Virus record (IMG/VR): IMGVR_UViG_3300010400_000034
Location: 1 to 40,102 of that record
Origin: a virus
Reading direction: 5' to 3' (one strand)
Length of the DNA: 40,102 nucleotides
In this document: one piece after another, positions 5,461 to 14,181 of the stretch
How the letters are laid out: each line of letters begins with the position of its first letter
Numbering within the stretch: the first letter of the stretch is position 1
Notes under the pieces: model-generated
The model's database searches: none
Seen by the model: the letters and a program-made list of their open reading frames with translations, nothing else
What the model was told of the DNA's origin: nothing
Translations under genes and position numbers: made by a program

Positions 5461-6143
5461 TGGCTATCAAGATTTCGGCGGTCCTTCGTGAGTTGATAGC
5501 CCTCGGTCTGGCGGGCGAAGCTCTCGTTGCTGCCGTCGAACGCATTGAAGGCGGATCATCCGCTCGATCGGCGGCGGCCGAACGCCAAGCCCGCTACCGT
5601 GCGCGCGTGGCGTCCCGTGATGCCGTCGACGTAACGAACGTTACGGGTGACGCCGTTACGTCACGTGACGTAACGCGTAACGACCCTTCTTCTTTCTTTT
5701 ATAAGAAAGAGTCTATCAATGAAGAAAAAAAAGAAGAAAGAGAGACTGAGAATACGCGCGCGCGAGGCGATTTCGACGAGTTTTGGGATGTTTTCCCGAA
5801 CAAGGTCGGAAAACAGGCCGCAAAGACGGCATTCGATAAGGTTCGCAAGACCCATAACGTAACGATCGACGTGATGATGTCGGCGTTACGCCGTTACGTC
5901 ACCAAAACCGACGATCGACCGTGGTGCAACCCGGCCACCTGGCTCAACCAGGGGCGCTGGGAAGATCAACCTGCCGAGGTGAAAAGTGGAAAATCAGCAA
6001 TTGCCGCCGCCGACCGACTCATCGACAAGCTCGGCGGAATGGAAGCCGCCAATGCCTACGTCCCCGGCTCCAGCGGCCCCGCACCGCTCCGCGTGGATTT
6101 CTGGGAGGGCTCGCCAAGTCCTAAGCTCATATCGTCGCGATGA
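5460..6143 (+). CDS. Phage replication initiator-like protein (lambda O-like position)
   Basis: 227 residues. The N-terminus (VLRELIALGLAGEALVAAVE, then AAERQARYRARV) is typical of phage replication proteins. The C-terminal part carries FDEFWDVFPNKVGKQAAKTAF and NPATWLNQGRWED, the conserved block of many phage replisome-organiser proteins. The low-complexity centre (about residues 57-100) is encoded by GTAACG repeats and an A-rich tract that look like an origin. Overlaps the GapR stop (TAATG). The exact biochemical role is inferred from context. Confidence 0.75.
   Translation: MAIKISAVLRELIALGLAGEALVAAVERIEGGSSARSAAAERQARYRARVASRDAVDVTNVTGDAVTSRDVTRNDPSSFFYKKESINEEKKEERETENTRARGDFDEFWDVFPNKVGKQAAKTAFDKVRKTHNVTIDVMMSALRRYVTKTDDRPWCNPATWLNQGRWEDQPAEVKSGKSAIAAADRLIDKLGGMEAANAYVPGSSGPAPLRVDFWEGSPSPKLISSR
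5631..5897. other. Putative replication origin: GTAACG iterons flanking an A-rich tract
   Basis: Five copies of GTAACG or its complement CGTTAC lie at 5631, 5639, 5654, 5670 and 5677, and three more at 5859, 5884 and 5892. Between them, 5684-5750 is the most AT-rich, purine-biased run in the area. Iterons next to an AT-rich region inside the initiator gene is the lambda ori arrangement. Confidence 0.6.
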
Positions 6144-6591
6144 TTTTGCCAATCCTGACGAGTTCCTGCTCCAGCTTGGGATGGTTCTGGAGCGCTATCC
6201 TGACAACATCATTGACTACGCTACCAATCCGATAAGCGGCATCCAACGCAAATCGGATTGGCCGCCGACGATCAAACAGATTGCCGACCATTGCGACGCC
6301 GAGGTCCAGCGGCTTGCTACCATCAAGAAATATCGGGAATTGGGTGCAGCACAGCATATGGCGCCGACGCCGCGCGAACCGATAACATTCGGGGAAATGG
6401 TCGCAAAGTACGGGCGGCCACTCGGCCCTTTCGAGCGCGGGACATCCTACGAGCAATACGCTGGCCGCCGAACCGAAATGCAGCGCGCGACGGAGTTCAA
6501 GCGAATGACGGCCGAGGACTTGCTTAAAATGTACCCAAAAAACAGTGACGCTGCACTAAATACGGGGGCCGAAGATGACAGAACTCGATGA
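6052..6591 (+). CDS. Putative helicase-loader-like replication partner
   Basis: About 179 residues if started at MPTSPAPAAP (6052), overlapping the previous gene by about 90 bases; an earlier start at 5986 is possible but overlaps more. Motifs FLLQLGMVLERYPDNIIDYA, then SDWPPTIKQIADHCD, are seen in phage proteins that sit after a replication initiator, a position equivalent to lambda P. No ATPase motif. Function is inferred from order only. Confidence 0.6.
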   Translation: MPTSPAPAAPHRSAWISGRARQVLSSYRRDDFANPDEFLLQLGMVLERYPDNIIDYATNPISGIQRKSDWPPTIKQIADHCDAEVQRLATIKKYRELGAAQHMAPTPREPITFGEMVAKYGRPLGPFERGTSYEQYAGRRTEMQRATEFKRMTAEDLLKMYPKNSDAALNTGAEDDRTR

Positions 6592-6769
6592 ACTGGACGA
6601 GATTAATCTCAATTACGAGTCGAATGCGACCAGGAAGCAACGGCGGGCCGGCCGCAACAGGGTTCTGGGCAGCACGGAGAAGGCTGGCAAGCGCCAGAGA
6701 TGGCGGCGGCAACTGAGCGCCGAGCGGGCAATTGACAACAGAAAACGGCAACAGCGGGTGTCCAAATGA
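6575..6769 (+). CDS. Small basic hypothetical protein (64 aa)
   Basis: Acidic start MTELDELDEINLNYES, then very basic (RKQRRAGRNRVLG, GKRQRWRRQL, NRKRQQRV). Overlaps both neighbours. Probably binds nucleic acid; family unknown. Confidence 0.65.
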   Translation: MTELDELDEINLNYESNATRKQRRAGRNRVLGSTEKAGKRQRWRRQLSAERAIDNRKRQQRVSK

Positions 6770-7272
6770 GCCGCGCCGGCCGCAAGCGCGCAGCAGCACT
6801 GCGCAAATCCCAAATCCCGATTGCCCACCCTACTGAGCCGGTCCGATCGCCAAACGAGGTGGCCAGGTCGCAGCCCCACCGCATGAGGCTGTACGAGGAC
6901 GCGTGTGACGATGCGCGGTGCGCCACGCCGTTCGGCCAGCTCAACTGGATGGGAGCTATCCCAGACGACCTATTTCGTGTCGGCCAGGATTTTGCCGCGG
7001 TCGTCCGTCGTTGGCGAGAATGCTATGGCCCGCGCATGGCACCATCCATTGCCGGCGTAGGCCAGCCGGGAGGCGGCACGGGAGCCGAAATCGGGGATGC
7101 CGCAGAGAGGCGGGCCGAATACGATAACGCGATGGGCGGCCTCGCCAAGGCCAGCAAACAGGCACGAGCGACAACGCTATGGGTCGTGGTCGAGGGCGGG
7201 CGGGTGCCAGCCAAGGGGTTCGCCGCGCTCATGGATGGGCTGCGGGCGCTGAAAGTGGAGGGAAGGCAATGA
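6766..7272 (+). CDS. Hypothetical protein, end of early operon (168 aa)
   Basis: Starts MSRAGRKRAAALRKSQIP. The middle RRWRECYGPRMAPSIAGVG and Gly-rich GGGTGAEIGDAAERRAEYDN are followed by a helical C-terminus. ATGA overlap with the gene before. As the penultimate gene before the late promoter it holds the place where lambdoid phages keep a late antiterminator, but no Q-type motif is visible, so this is position only. Confidence 0.65.
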   Translation: MSRAGRKRAAALRKSQIPIAHPTEPVRSPNEVARSQPHRMRLYEDACDDARCATPFGQLNWMGAIPDDLFRVGQDFAAVVRRWRECYGPRMAPSIAGVGQPGGGTGAEIGDAAERRAEYDNAMGGLAKASKQARATTLWVVVEGGRVPAKGFAALMDGLRALKVEGRQ

Positions 7273-7430
7273 AGCTCGGACCAACCGGAAAATTTCCGCG
7301 AGGAATGCTCGGCCCGTCAGACGATGGGGAACTGCGCATGCACTATGGCGAGCGTCCGCTGCGTCCAGCCCCGCTCATCCAAAAGGGCCTGGATAAATTG
7401 GCCGGGCGAGCGAAATGTCTTGGCGTCTAA
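7269..7430 (+). CDS. Hypothetical protein (53 aa)
   Basis: Starts MKLGPTGKFPRGMLGPSDDG. ATGA overlap with the previous gene and GGAGGGAA Shine-Dalgarno. Similar short phage proteins exist; function unknown. Confidence 0.6.
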   Translation: MKLGPTGKFPRGMLGPSDDGELRMHYGERPLRPAPLIQKGLDKLAGRAKCLGV

Positions 7431-7453
7431 GGTCATAGACTCAATATACCAGA

Positions 7454-7513
7454 TTTGCGTAAATATGCAAACTGACCTATTATGCTTGACTTAAGTTCAT
7501 TTGAGTGTATTTT
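7454..7513 (+). promoter_or_regulatory. Late-region promoter with upstream palindrome
   Basis: TTGACT at 7486-7491, 16-bp spacer, TATTTT at 7508-7513, in the longest AT-rich stretch of the rightward half. Just upstream, TTTGC-(8)-GCAAA at 7454-7471 is a small inverted repeat that could bind a regulator. It precedes the packaging and structural genes. Confidence 0.55.
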
Positions 7514-7523
7514 ACCGTTATAT

Positions 7524-7643
7524 ATGAACAAGCTGGACGCCAACGCCCGTGCCCAAATTATCCACCTTCTTTGTGAGGGTATGGCGATCCGCGCCATTAC
7601 CCGAACTACTGGCGCCATTAGAAATTATGAATGTTGGCGGTAG
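7524..7643 (+). pseudogene. Remnant of a transposase-type helix-turn-helix gene
   Basis: 39 codons starting MNKLDANARAQIIHLLCEGM and continuing AIRAITRTTGA. This is the usual N-terminus of small IS1-related or HTH proteins of Rhizobiales, which continue with a recognition helix and a long catalytic part. Here the frame becomes unrelated after residue 30 and stops at 7643. The interval 7644-7830 holds no confident gene; a short ATG frame ends in TAG at about 7809-7811. Confidence 0.45.
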
Positions 7644-7830
7644 CGGCGGCTGACCCTATTGACAAATCACGCAAATCGTCCGATACAACAATTTATGGGT
7701 GCGGTGTCGCGCCCGAACCAAGCCAAATCGAGAATGACCATGGCCCCCGATGACCCGACGAGATGTCCAGTAACGGATGAGGCCGTTCTTGGGGTGACTG
7801 CCGAAGCCTAGAAAGTACGAGAAAAGAAAC

Positions 7831-8196
7831 GTGACGGCCAAAAAGCGTAAGGTGTCACCCAAAAGCCTCGCCAACTTGAAGCCGTTCAAGGCCGGAAATC
7901 CAGGGCGCCCGAAGGGAAGCCGCAATCTTCTCGACACGTCATTTGTCGAGGCGCTCTACGCAGATTTCCAAAAGCATGGCCCGTCTGCGATCGTCGACTG
8001 CCGCGAGACAAATTCGGCGGCCTACCTCAAAACGATTGCATCCATCCTGCCCAAGGACGTGAACGTTTCCGTAAACGCGTCAGAGACCTTTGAGCGACTA
8101 CTGAGAGCGATATCTGATGGCACTGCCGCTACTGCGGGAGACGTGGGAGAAGGCATACCTTCGGAGCCGGGACAACCCGTTACTGTTCGTCACTGA
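7831..8196 (+). CDS. terS: Terminase small subunit-like protein (DUF5681 type)
   Basis: 121 residues from a GTG at 7831. The N-terminus PFKAGNPGRPKGSRNLLDTS is the DUF5681 signature, followed by FVEALYADFQKHGPSAIVDC and AAYLKTIASILPKDVNV. In phages this protein lies directly before TerL and is taken as the small terminase that recognises pac/cos. The 3' end overlaps terL by 80 bases, which is longer than usual. Confidence 0.75.
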   Translation: MTAKKRKVSPKSLANLKPFKAGNPGRPKGSRNLLDTSFVEALYADFQKHGPSAIVDCRETNSAAYLKTIASILPKDVNVSVNASETFERLLRAISDGTAATAGDVGEGIPSEPGQPVTVRH

Positions 8197-9523
8197 TGTC
8201 CTCGGTGTCCAGCCCGAGGTGTGGCAGCGTGATGCGTTGTTGGCTGTTGCGGCAAAGAGCCGGGTTTCGATTCGGTCGGGCCATGGTGTCGGCAAGACCA
8301 CGTTCTTCGCCTGGCTGGTACTGTGGTTTTTGCTGACGCGGGACGACACTAAAATCCCGGTGACGGCAAATAGTCAGGACCAGCTACGGGATACGGTCTG
8401 GCCGGAGATTGCCAAGTGGTGGCGGCATCTCCCGCCGTTGCTCAAGGACCAAATCGAGGTACAGGCTGAGCGTGTCGTCAGGGTGGCGAGCCCGGAAAGC
8501 AATTTCGCCGTCCAGCGCACGGCATCGCGCCATAATCCAGAGGCTCTACAAGGCTTCCATGCCAAGCACCTTCTGTTCTTGGTGGATGAGGCTTCGGGCA
8601 TTGAAGACGTGGTTTTCGAGGTAGGTGCCGGTGCATTGTCGACTGAGGGCGCCAAGGCCGTCTTGGCCGGCAACCCAACGCGATCGAGCGGATTCTTCTT
8701 CGACACGCACAATCGCTTGCGGGACCGCTGGCATACCATGCGGGTCAACAGCGAGGACGTGCAGCGCGCACGAGGCCACATTGACGATATCATCGCTCGA
8801 TACGGCAAGGACTCGAATGCCTACCGCGTCAGGGTTTTGGGGGAGTTTCCGACTGCTGACGACGAAGCCGTTATCCCTCTTGAGTCGATACTTTCGGCTG
8901 TCAATCGCGGTGTTCATCCTCTTGGCTATCTGCCTGTGTGGGGTCTTGATGTGGCCCGTTTCGGCGATGATCGGACTGCTCTGGCGAAGCGTGAGTCAAA
9001 TTGTCTCATCGAACCGATTATCTGGTGGCACGGCCTCGACCTGATGCAGACGGTTGGACGAGTGCAGCAAATATACGAGCGCACACCAATACCACGGCGG
9101 CCGGCAGAGATACTGATTGATTCGGTCGGTATGGGTTCAGGCGTGCTTGATAGGGCACTGGAGATTGGTTTGCCTGCCCGTGGCGTCAACGTGGGTGAAG
9201 GCGCGGCATCTGCGGCCCATTATCAACGATTGCGCGATGAGCTTTGGTTTCAGGGCCGGGAATGGTTCGCCAGCAAGGACGTGAGCATTCCGGCTGGGTG
9301 TGATGACCTGATCAGTGAGTTGTCAGCGCCGCTCTACACCTTTTCATCGACGGGCAAAATCGTGGTCGAATCCAAGGACGAGCTCAAAAAGCGAGGGCTG
9401 CGCAGCCCAGACTTAGCTGACGCCTTCCTACTGACCTTCGCGGCCGGCATTCCGTCACGCTTCGACGATGACTATGACGACGACAGCCGCAACTACGGCC
9501 GATCGTCCGTCACGGGGTACTGA
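8117..9523 (+). CDS. terL: Terminase large subunit
   Basis: 468 residues. Walker A SGHGVGKT (54-61), Walker B LLFLVDEAS (152-160, D157/E158), coupling motif AGNPTRSSG (184-192). The RNase H-like nuclease has GLDVARFGDDR (D278), ILIDSVGMGSGV (D335) and SPDLADAF (D432/D435). It drives ATP-dependent DNA packaging and cuts the concatemer. All residues expected for activity are present. The length is normal. Confidence 0.95.
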   Translation: MALPLLRETWEKAYLRSRDNPLLFVTDVLGVQPEVWQRDALLAVAAKSRVSIRSGHGVGKTTFFAWLVLWFLLTRDDTKIPVTANSQDQLRDTVWPEIAKWWRHLPPLLKDQIEVQAERVVRVASPESNFAVQRTASRHNPEALQGFHAKHLLFLVDEASGIEDVVFEVGAGALSTEGAKAVLAGNPTRSSGFFFDTHNRLRDRWHTMRVNSEDVQRARGHIDDIIARYGKDSNAYRVRVLGEFPTADDEAVIPLESILSAVNRGVHPLGYLPVWGLDVARFGDDRTALAKRESNCLIEPIIWWHGLDLMQTVGRVQQIYERTPIPRRPAEILIDSVGMGSGVLDRALEIGLPARGVNVGEGAASAAHYQRLRDELWFQGREWFASKDVSIPAGCDDLISELSAPLYTFSSTGKIVVESKDELKKRGLRSPDLADAFLLTFAAGIPSRFDDDYDDDSRNYGRSSVTGY

Positions 9524-9560
9524 TGTGGTTTGGGCCATCGCGATCGTATGCATATCCCTG

Positions 9561-9737
9561 TCATGCGAGCGCATACCGGACCTTGCCGGTTGGTTCGACG
9601 AACATGATGAATGCATAGAGCCGCGGGGCTTGCTCTGGGTCATATGTCCTGAGTTCTCCCGTCGCTGACGGGTTGCCGCGCAATGCGCAACGATCGCCTC
9701 TGTCCGGCAAGTTCGGCGGTGTCTTTTTGACTTTCAT
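9561..9737 (-). CDS. Candidate leftward small gene between terL and portal (58 aa)
   Basis: MKVKKTPPNLPDRGDRC begins a protein-like sequence containing CALRGNPSATGELRTYDP and ending VEPTGKVRYALA, on the strand opposite to the operon. A TTTGAGACC precedes the ATG. On the plus strand the same 228-base gap (9524-9751) holds only a 31-codon ATG frame at 9523. Either reading is uncertain; it could be a moron. Confidence 0.35.
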   Translation of the reverse strand: MKVKKTPPNLPDRGDRCALRGNPSATGELRTYDPEQAPRLYAFIMFVEPTGKVRYALA

Positions 9738-9751
9738 GGTCTCAAAATAAC

Positions 9752-11944
9752 ATGGCCTACGACGCCTCGTCCATCGCCAAGTCTGGCCGGCGGACGCCCC
9801 CTCTTGCCTCTGTCCTGACGAAGCTGACGAATTACGTCGCATCGCAGAACATTGCCAAGGGCTTGACGGCCGAGCAACTCGAGAAAATAGGATACGACGT
9901 CGAGCGCGAATACAAGATCGACAAACAATCGCGTGAGGATTGGGAAAAGTCCGCGCTGAAGGCTATGGACGTGGCCTTGCAGGTCCGTCAGCCGAAGAAT
10001 TACCCATTCGAAGGCGCAGCCAACGTCAAATATCCGCTGGTCACGGTTGCTGCGCTGCAGTTCGGCGCCCGCGCTTATCCGGCCATCATCGACGGAAACC
10101 GTGTCGTTAAGTGCCAGGTCATTGGATCTGACGAAGGCCAGCCGAAAATCGATCCACAGACCGGCCAGCCTACCATGCAGATGGACCCGCAGACGGGTCA
10201 ACCGGTGCAGGGTCCGAACGGTCAGCCCGTCATTCAGTGGCAAGTGCCACCTGGGGCCAAGCGTGAGCGTGCAGACCGCATCAGCGAGCACATGAGTTAC
10301 CAACTCCTCAACGAGATGGAGGAGTGGGAGGAAGACACCGACGTTCTGCTGCACCACATCCCGATCGTCGGGTGTGCATTCCGCAAGGTCTGGCGCAGCG
10401 AGGAATTGGGCCGCAACAAGGCCGAGATGGTGCCGGCGGTCGATCTGGTCGTGAACCAGAAGACCAAGGCTTTGGCAACCACGCCACGCGTCACCCACTG
10501 CCTGACGTTCTACCAGCAGGAGATCGACGAGAAAGTCCTGGCCGGTATTTGGCTGGACATCGATCTGCCGCAACCGACCGACGCGGGTGAGGATAATGAC
10601 GCGCCGCACAAATTCATCGAGCAGCATCGATATCTCGATCTCGACGAAGACGGCTATCGCGAGCCGTATATCGTTACTGTGCACGAGGAATCGTGTAAGG
10701 TAGTCCGCATCGTCGCGAACTATCGAATGGAGGATGTGAAGTACGATGATAAGCGGGTCACGCGTATTCCGAAGGCTCAATATTTCGTCAAGTACTCGTT
10801 TATTCCTGATCCGCGAGGTGGATTTTACGACATCGGGTTTGGAAGGCTTTTGGAAAGCCTATCGGAGACCATCGACACAACCCTCAATCAGATGCTCGAC
10901 GCCGGTCATCTATCCGTCGCCGGAGGGGGGTTTATTGGATCAGGTGTACGCTTCAAGAAGGGAAAAGTTCAAGTCAGCCCCGGCAAGTATGAAGTCGTAA
11001 GCGTCACTGGGTCAATCAAAGATCAAATCCACGCGCACCAATTCCCCGAGCCATCGCCCGTCCTGTTCAATCTGCTCGGCATGATGATTGAGGCCGCCAA
11101 GGACATCACGGCGGTCAAGGATATCCTCACCGGCGACAGCGGCACGAAGGGTGTGCAGACCGCGACGACGACGCTGGCGCTCATCGAGCAAGGGCTGAAG
11201 GTATTCACGGCCATTTACAAACGCATTTACCGCGCACTCAAGGCTGAGTTCAAACTGCTCTACATGCTCAATGCGCAGTTCTTGGACGAAAAATCCTATT
11301 ACATGGTCATGGATACGCAGAAGGCCGTGTCCAGAGCCGACTACAATTCGAAAGACCATGACGTTGTGCCAGTCAGTGACCCGAAAATGGTCACCGACAT
11401 GCAAAGGGGCGCAAAGGCCCAGGTGCTCATGTCGCTGTCCGAGCACCCCGCGATCGGCCCGGTATTCAATCCTCGTGAAGTGGCAAAGGACGTTTGCGCA
11501 GCGACAGGGATTGAGAATGCCGAACGACTGATGAAGCCAGAGGTCAACGGACCGAGCCCGCAAGAACAGATAGCCATGCAAAACGCCTTGGCCGAGGTCG
11601 ACGAGAAGAAATCGAAGGCCGAGCTGAACCGCGCCAGCGCCACGGCGGCCGAGGCAAACGCGGCCAAGTCTCTTGTCGACGCGCAATTGGCTCCTGTTGC
11701 TGCGGCGCACAAGATGGAGCACGACAATGCTACGCTCGTGCACGGTGCGCGCAAGGATCATCACGGCATGATCATGGCTGAGAACTCGGCGGCTACCGCT
11801 GCGGCTGGGCATGACTTGAGCCTTGCCGGTCATATGCATGATCGCGCTGTAGCGGCGGACGATAGTCAGCAGCGTCGTGAGGAATCGGCAATTGCAGCGG
11901 CAACGGCTGCCCAAGACGCCGAAACCAAGTCCGAGGTCGAGTAA
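9752..11944 (+). CDS. Portal protein (P22-like)
   Basis: 730 residues, close to the 725 of P22 gp1. Typical portal blocks: NYPFEGAANVKYPLVTVAAL, HMSYQLLNEMEEWEEDTD, IVGCAFRKVW, GGFYDIGFGRLLESLSE and a long helical C-terminus rich in Ala. Around residues 133-161 there is an insertion with repeated DPQTGQP units. The dodecameric portal forms the DNA entry/exit channel at one head vertex and is the scaffold for TerL and the tail. Follows terL after a 228-base gap. Confidence 0.92.
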   Translation: MAYDASSIAKSGRRTPPLASVLTKLTNYVASQNIAKGLTAEQLEKIGYDVEREYKIDKQSREDWEKSALKAMDVALQVRQPKNYPFEGAANVKYPLVTVAALQFGARAYPAIIDGNRVVKCQVIGSDEGQPKIDPQTGQPTMQMDPQTGQPVQGPNGQPVIQWQVPPGAKRERADRISEHMSYQLLNEMEEWEEDTDVLLHHIPIVGCAFRKVWRSEELGRNKAEMVPAVDLVVNQKTKALATTPRVTHCLTFYQQEIDEKVLAGIWLDIDLPQPTDAGEDNDAPHKFIEQHRYLDLDEDGYREPYIVTVHEESCKVVRIVANYRMEDVKYDDKRVTRIPKAQYFVKYSFIPDPRGGFYDIGFGRLLESLSETIDTTLNQMLDAGHLSVAGGGFIGSGVRFKKGKVQVSPGKYEVVSVTGSIKDQIHAHQFPEPSPVLFNLLGMMIEAAKDITAVKDILTGDSGTKGVQTATTTLALIEQGLKVFTAIYKRIYRALKAEFKLLYMLNAQFLDEKSYYMVMDTQKAVSRADYNSKDHDVVPVSDPKMVTDMQRGAKAQVLMSLSEHPAIGPVFNPREVAKDVCAATGIENAERLMKPEVNGPSPQEQIAMQNALAEVDEKKSKAELNRASATAAEANAAKSLVDAQLAPVAAAHKMEHDNATLVHGARKDHHGMIMAENSAATAAAGHDLSLAGHMHDRAVAADDSQQRREESAIAAATAAQDAETKSEVE

Positions 11945-13617
11945 TGGGGAACCTTGCCCAATCCGACGCTCTTGGCATGGCAAATGAGGCCATCGGCCAG
12001 GTGAATTGGGACGCGCTGCATGCGCGGTCGCAGGCTGCGTTTGATGCGGTGCATCGTGGATCTAGCCTAGCGCTGCAGTCTGGACTGTACGGGACACCTC
12101 CCGATCGGCCGGACATGACGCGGGCATTACCGAATTACGAACAGCGTGATCCGAACGAATTGGCCATGCTTCGCCACCGCGAAATGGTGCGGCCGAACGC
12201 AGGGCGCGGCGACTTCACGCCGGAGCACATTGCCAATATGGCGACTACGGCTACGATGTTTTCTCCTCTTGGGGCTAGTCGGGCTGTGGGGGCGGTGCTG
12301 GCTCCTGAATTCATGGCTGGGCGCGCTATAGCAGCGGGCACGCATATGGCCGCACAGGCAGCGCCGCGGGCGACTACGGCGGCATTGGCGACGGGGGCGG
12401 TGCTGGCGCCGTCCATGACAGAGGGGGCCGAGAACCAACAGGCCTCGCTGCCGAAAGACTCGCAGGGCATCAAGGAACTTCAGACCAAGCTGAAGGATGC
12501 TGGGCTTTATCGCGGAGAGATCGATGGCATTATGAGGCCGGGTGGACCGACAGAGCAGGCGCTGCAGAAGTTTAGGGAAATCGAGGCCACCAATCGCGCG
12601 GAAGAACTGAAGCGGCAAGAACTGCAGACACAGCAGGGCGCGAATGCTGCAGCCCTTGAGACGGCAAGAGCTAACCAATCGGCGGCCGCCGCTCAAATCG
12701 AAGCTGCCAGGCTCAGAGCCGAAAAGGACGCCGCGGACTTGGCTCGCAGGCAGGAAGCCGACCAACGTTTACGCGATATTGACAAGGACATGTCTCCGGC
12801 GAGCCGGATCATGCGCGATTATTCCGGTCCGGCTGGTATCGTTCTAGGCGCGGCGGCGGGTTCTGCTGGACGATGGCTGACTCAGTCGAAGGCGGACAAG
12901 GCAATAAAAGAAACAGCAAAGGCCGGAAACGCGATCATGGCCGAGGATGTGGCTGCCGGCAAGAAGGGAGCGGACGCCGCTCTCGCCCGCGCCACTCGTG
13001 CAAATGCGTTCTGGCAGCAGGGCGGCGCGAAGGAAGTGCCATTCCTGCTTGAGCCTGGGAAGGCTCCAGGTTTTGCAGTCAACCCGAAGGCAACGCCGCT
13101 CAACAATACTTACAGCCCGCAAATCCATCCCGCCGTTGAGGTAGCAGCGGCCGCGCCGGCGGCGCTCGAATGGGGGATTTCAAATCACTACAAGCAAAAG
13201 TGGGAAGCGGAACTATCTGACGCCATAAAGGCGTATGACGAGAATCCGAGCGAGGTCAATATCCAGCGCATCACGAAGGCAAAGGATAATGTTGGCCTAT
13301 TCACCGGGCTTGAACGGTTCGGCCAGACGGCGCTTGGCGTGCAGGCCGTTGGTGCGGTCGGCTCCAGATATATGAACAAAGGGCCAGACATGCGCCCCAG
13401 AATGCAGCCTGCAGAAGCGGAGCAAGGATCGCTGCAGAAAGTATTGCGTGACGCCCAAGCACGCATTGATGCGGCCGCCGAGAAGGTCGCGCGCAAAGCC
13501 GGCGGTAAGACGCCAACAGTCCTTGAGCAGAGGGCGGCTGAATTGGCTGCCGGTGTTGGCCCGCCGCCGCCCGCGATTGTTGGCTCTGCAGCATGGAAGG
13601 CGCGGCAGACCAAATGA
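11944..13617 (+). CDS. Virion-associated protein with peptidoglycan-binding motif
   Basis: 557 residues, start overlapping the portal stop (TAATG). Residues about 172-212 (GIKELQTKLKDAGLYRGEID, then GPTEQALQKF) match a PG_binding_1 repeat. A long charged coiled coil (about 213-272, EELKRQELQTQQGANAAALE) and Gly/Ala-rich segments that may insert in membrane follow. Probable internal or ejected virion protein that helps DNA cross the cell wall; no catalytic motif of a hydrolase is visible. Confidence 0.65.
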   Translation: MGNLAQSDALGMANEAIGQVNWDALHARSQAAFDAVHRGSSLALQSGLYGTPPDRPDMTRALPNYEQRDPNELAMLRHREMVRPNAGRGDFTPEHIANMATTATMFSPLGASRAVGAVLAPEFMAGRAIAAGTHMAAQAAPRATTAALATGAVLAPSMTEGAENQQASLPKDSQGIKELQTKLKDAGLYRGEIDGIMRPGGPTEQALQKFREIEATNRAEELKRQELQTQQGANAAALETARANQSAAAAQIEAARLRAEKDAADLARRQEADQRLRDIDKDMSPASRIMRDYSGPAGIVLGAAAGSAGRWLTQSKADKAIKETAKAGNAIMAEDVAAGKKGADAALARATRANAFWQQGGAKEVPFLLEPGKAPGFAVNPKATPLNNTYSPQIHPAVEVAAAAPAALEWGISNHYKQKWEAELSDAIKAYDENPSEVNIQRITKAKDNVGLFTGLERFGQTALGVQAVGAVGSRYMNKGPDMRPRMQPAEAEQGSLQKVLRDAQARIDAAAEKVARKAGGKTPTVLEQRAAELAAGVGPPPPAIVGSAAWKARQTK

Positions 13618-13871
13618 TTGAGCGCGAAGACTTCAACTCATGGCTGGACAATCCGATTACCGTCCATGTGTTCCGCGAGCTGAAAAAGGTAGCCGACAAA
13701 GCCAAAGAGAAATGGGTCACCGCGTCCTGGGATCAGGGCGAGACCGATCCTGTGTTGCTCGCCGATCTCCGAGCAAGAGCCGAGACAATAAACGATCTCA
13801 TCACAGTGAGTTACGAGGACATAGATGACAGCGGCAGTAGCGAAGCTAAAGACGCCACAAAAGGCGGCTGA
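13614..13871 (+). CDS. Hypothetical protein (85 aa)
   Basis: Starts MIEREDFNSWLDNPITVHVF; ATGA overlap with the gene before. Helical and acidic, similar in size and order to small proteins before the head genes in related podophages. Its last 47 bases overlap the GroES-like gene in another frame. Confidence 0.7.
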   Translation: MIEREDFNSWLDNPITVHVFRELKKVADKAKEKWVTASWDQGETDPVLLADLRARAETINDLITVSYEDIDDSGSSEAKDATKGG

Positions 13872-14181
13872 TAATCCAAGCGGCATTATGCCGACCGAGT
13901 ATAAAATATTGGTTGCGCCAAAGCTGACGGCCAACAAGACGGCCGGCGGGATCATCCTCCCCGACGACACCAAAGAACGCGACCAACACGCCCAGATGGA
14001 GGGCACGATTGTTGCCGTATCTCCGTTGGCGTTCTCTTATGACAACTGGAAAGACGCGAGTCCGCCGAAAGTAGGGGACCGCATCCTATTTGCCAAATAC
14101 AGCGGGGCCGTAGTCAAGGGCCGCGATGGTGTCGACTATCGTATTATCAACGACAAGGATTGCGCTGCGGTTCTCACATGA
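13825..14181 (+). CDS. groES: GroES-like co-chaperonin
   Basis: 118 residues. Family features in order: PTEYKILVAPKLTANKTAGG (start of the beta-barrel and base of the mobile loop), IILPDDTKERDQHAQMEGTI (mobile loop region and beginning of the next strand), VGDRILFAKYSGAVVKGRDG and DYRIINDKDCAAVL at the C-terminus. Compared with host GroES it has a roughly 20-residue N-terminal extension and an insertion (SPLAFSYDNWKDAS). By analogy with T4 gp31 it may replace the host lid on GroEL for capsid folding. It lies directly before scaffold and capsid. Confidence 0.9.
   Translation: MTAAVAKLKTPQKAADNPSGIMPTEYKILVAPKLTANKTAGGIILPDDTKERDQHAQMEGTIVAVSPLAFSYDNWKDASPPKVGDRILFAKYSGAVVKGRDGVDYRIINDKDCAAVLT

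Noticed and set aside
9734-10780. 348-codon minus-strand ORF opposite the portal gene
   Set aside because: Shadow of the portal codon pattern; no Shine-Dalgarno or domain.
11012-11983. 323-codon minus-strand ORF opposite the portal 3' end
   Set aside because: Shadow of a well-supported gene with no recognisable domain.
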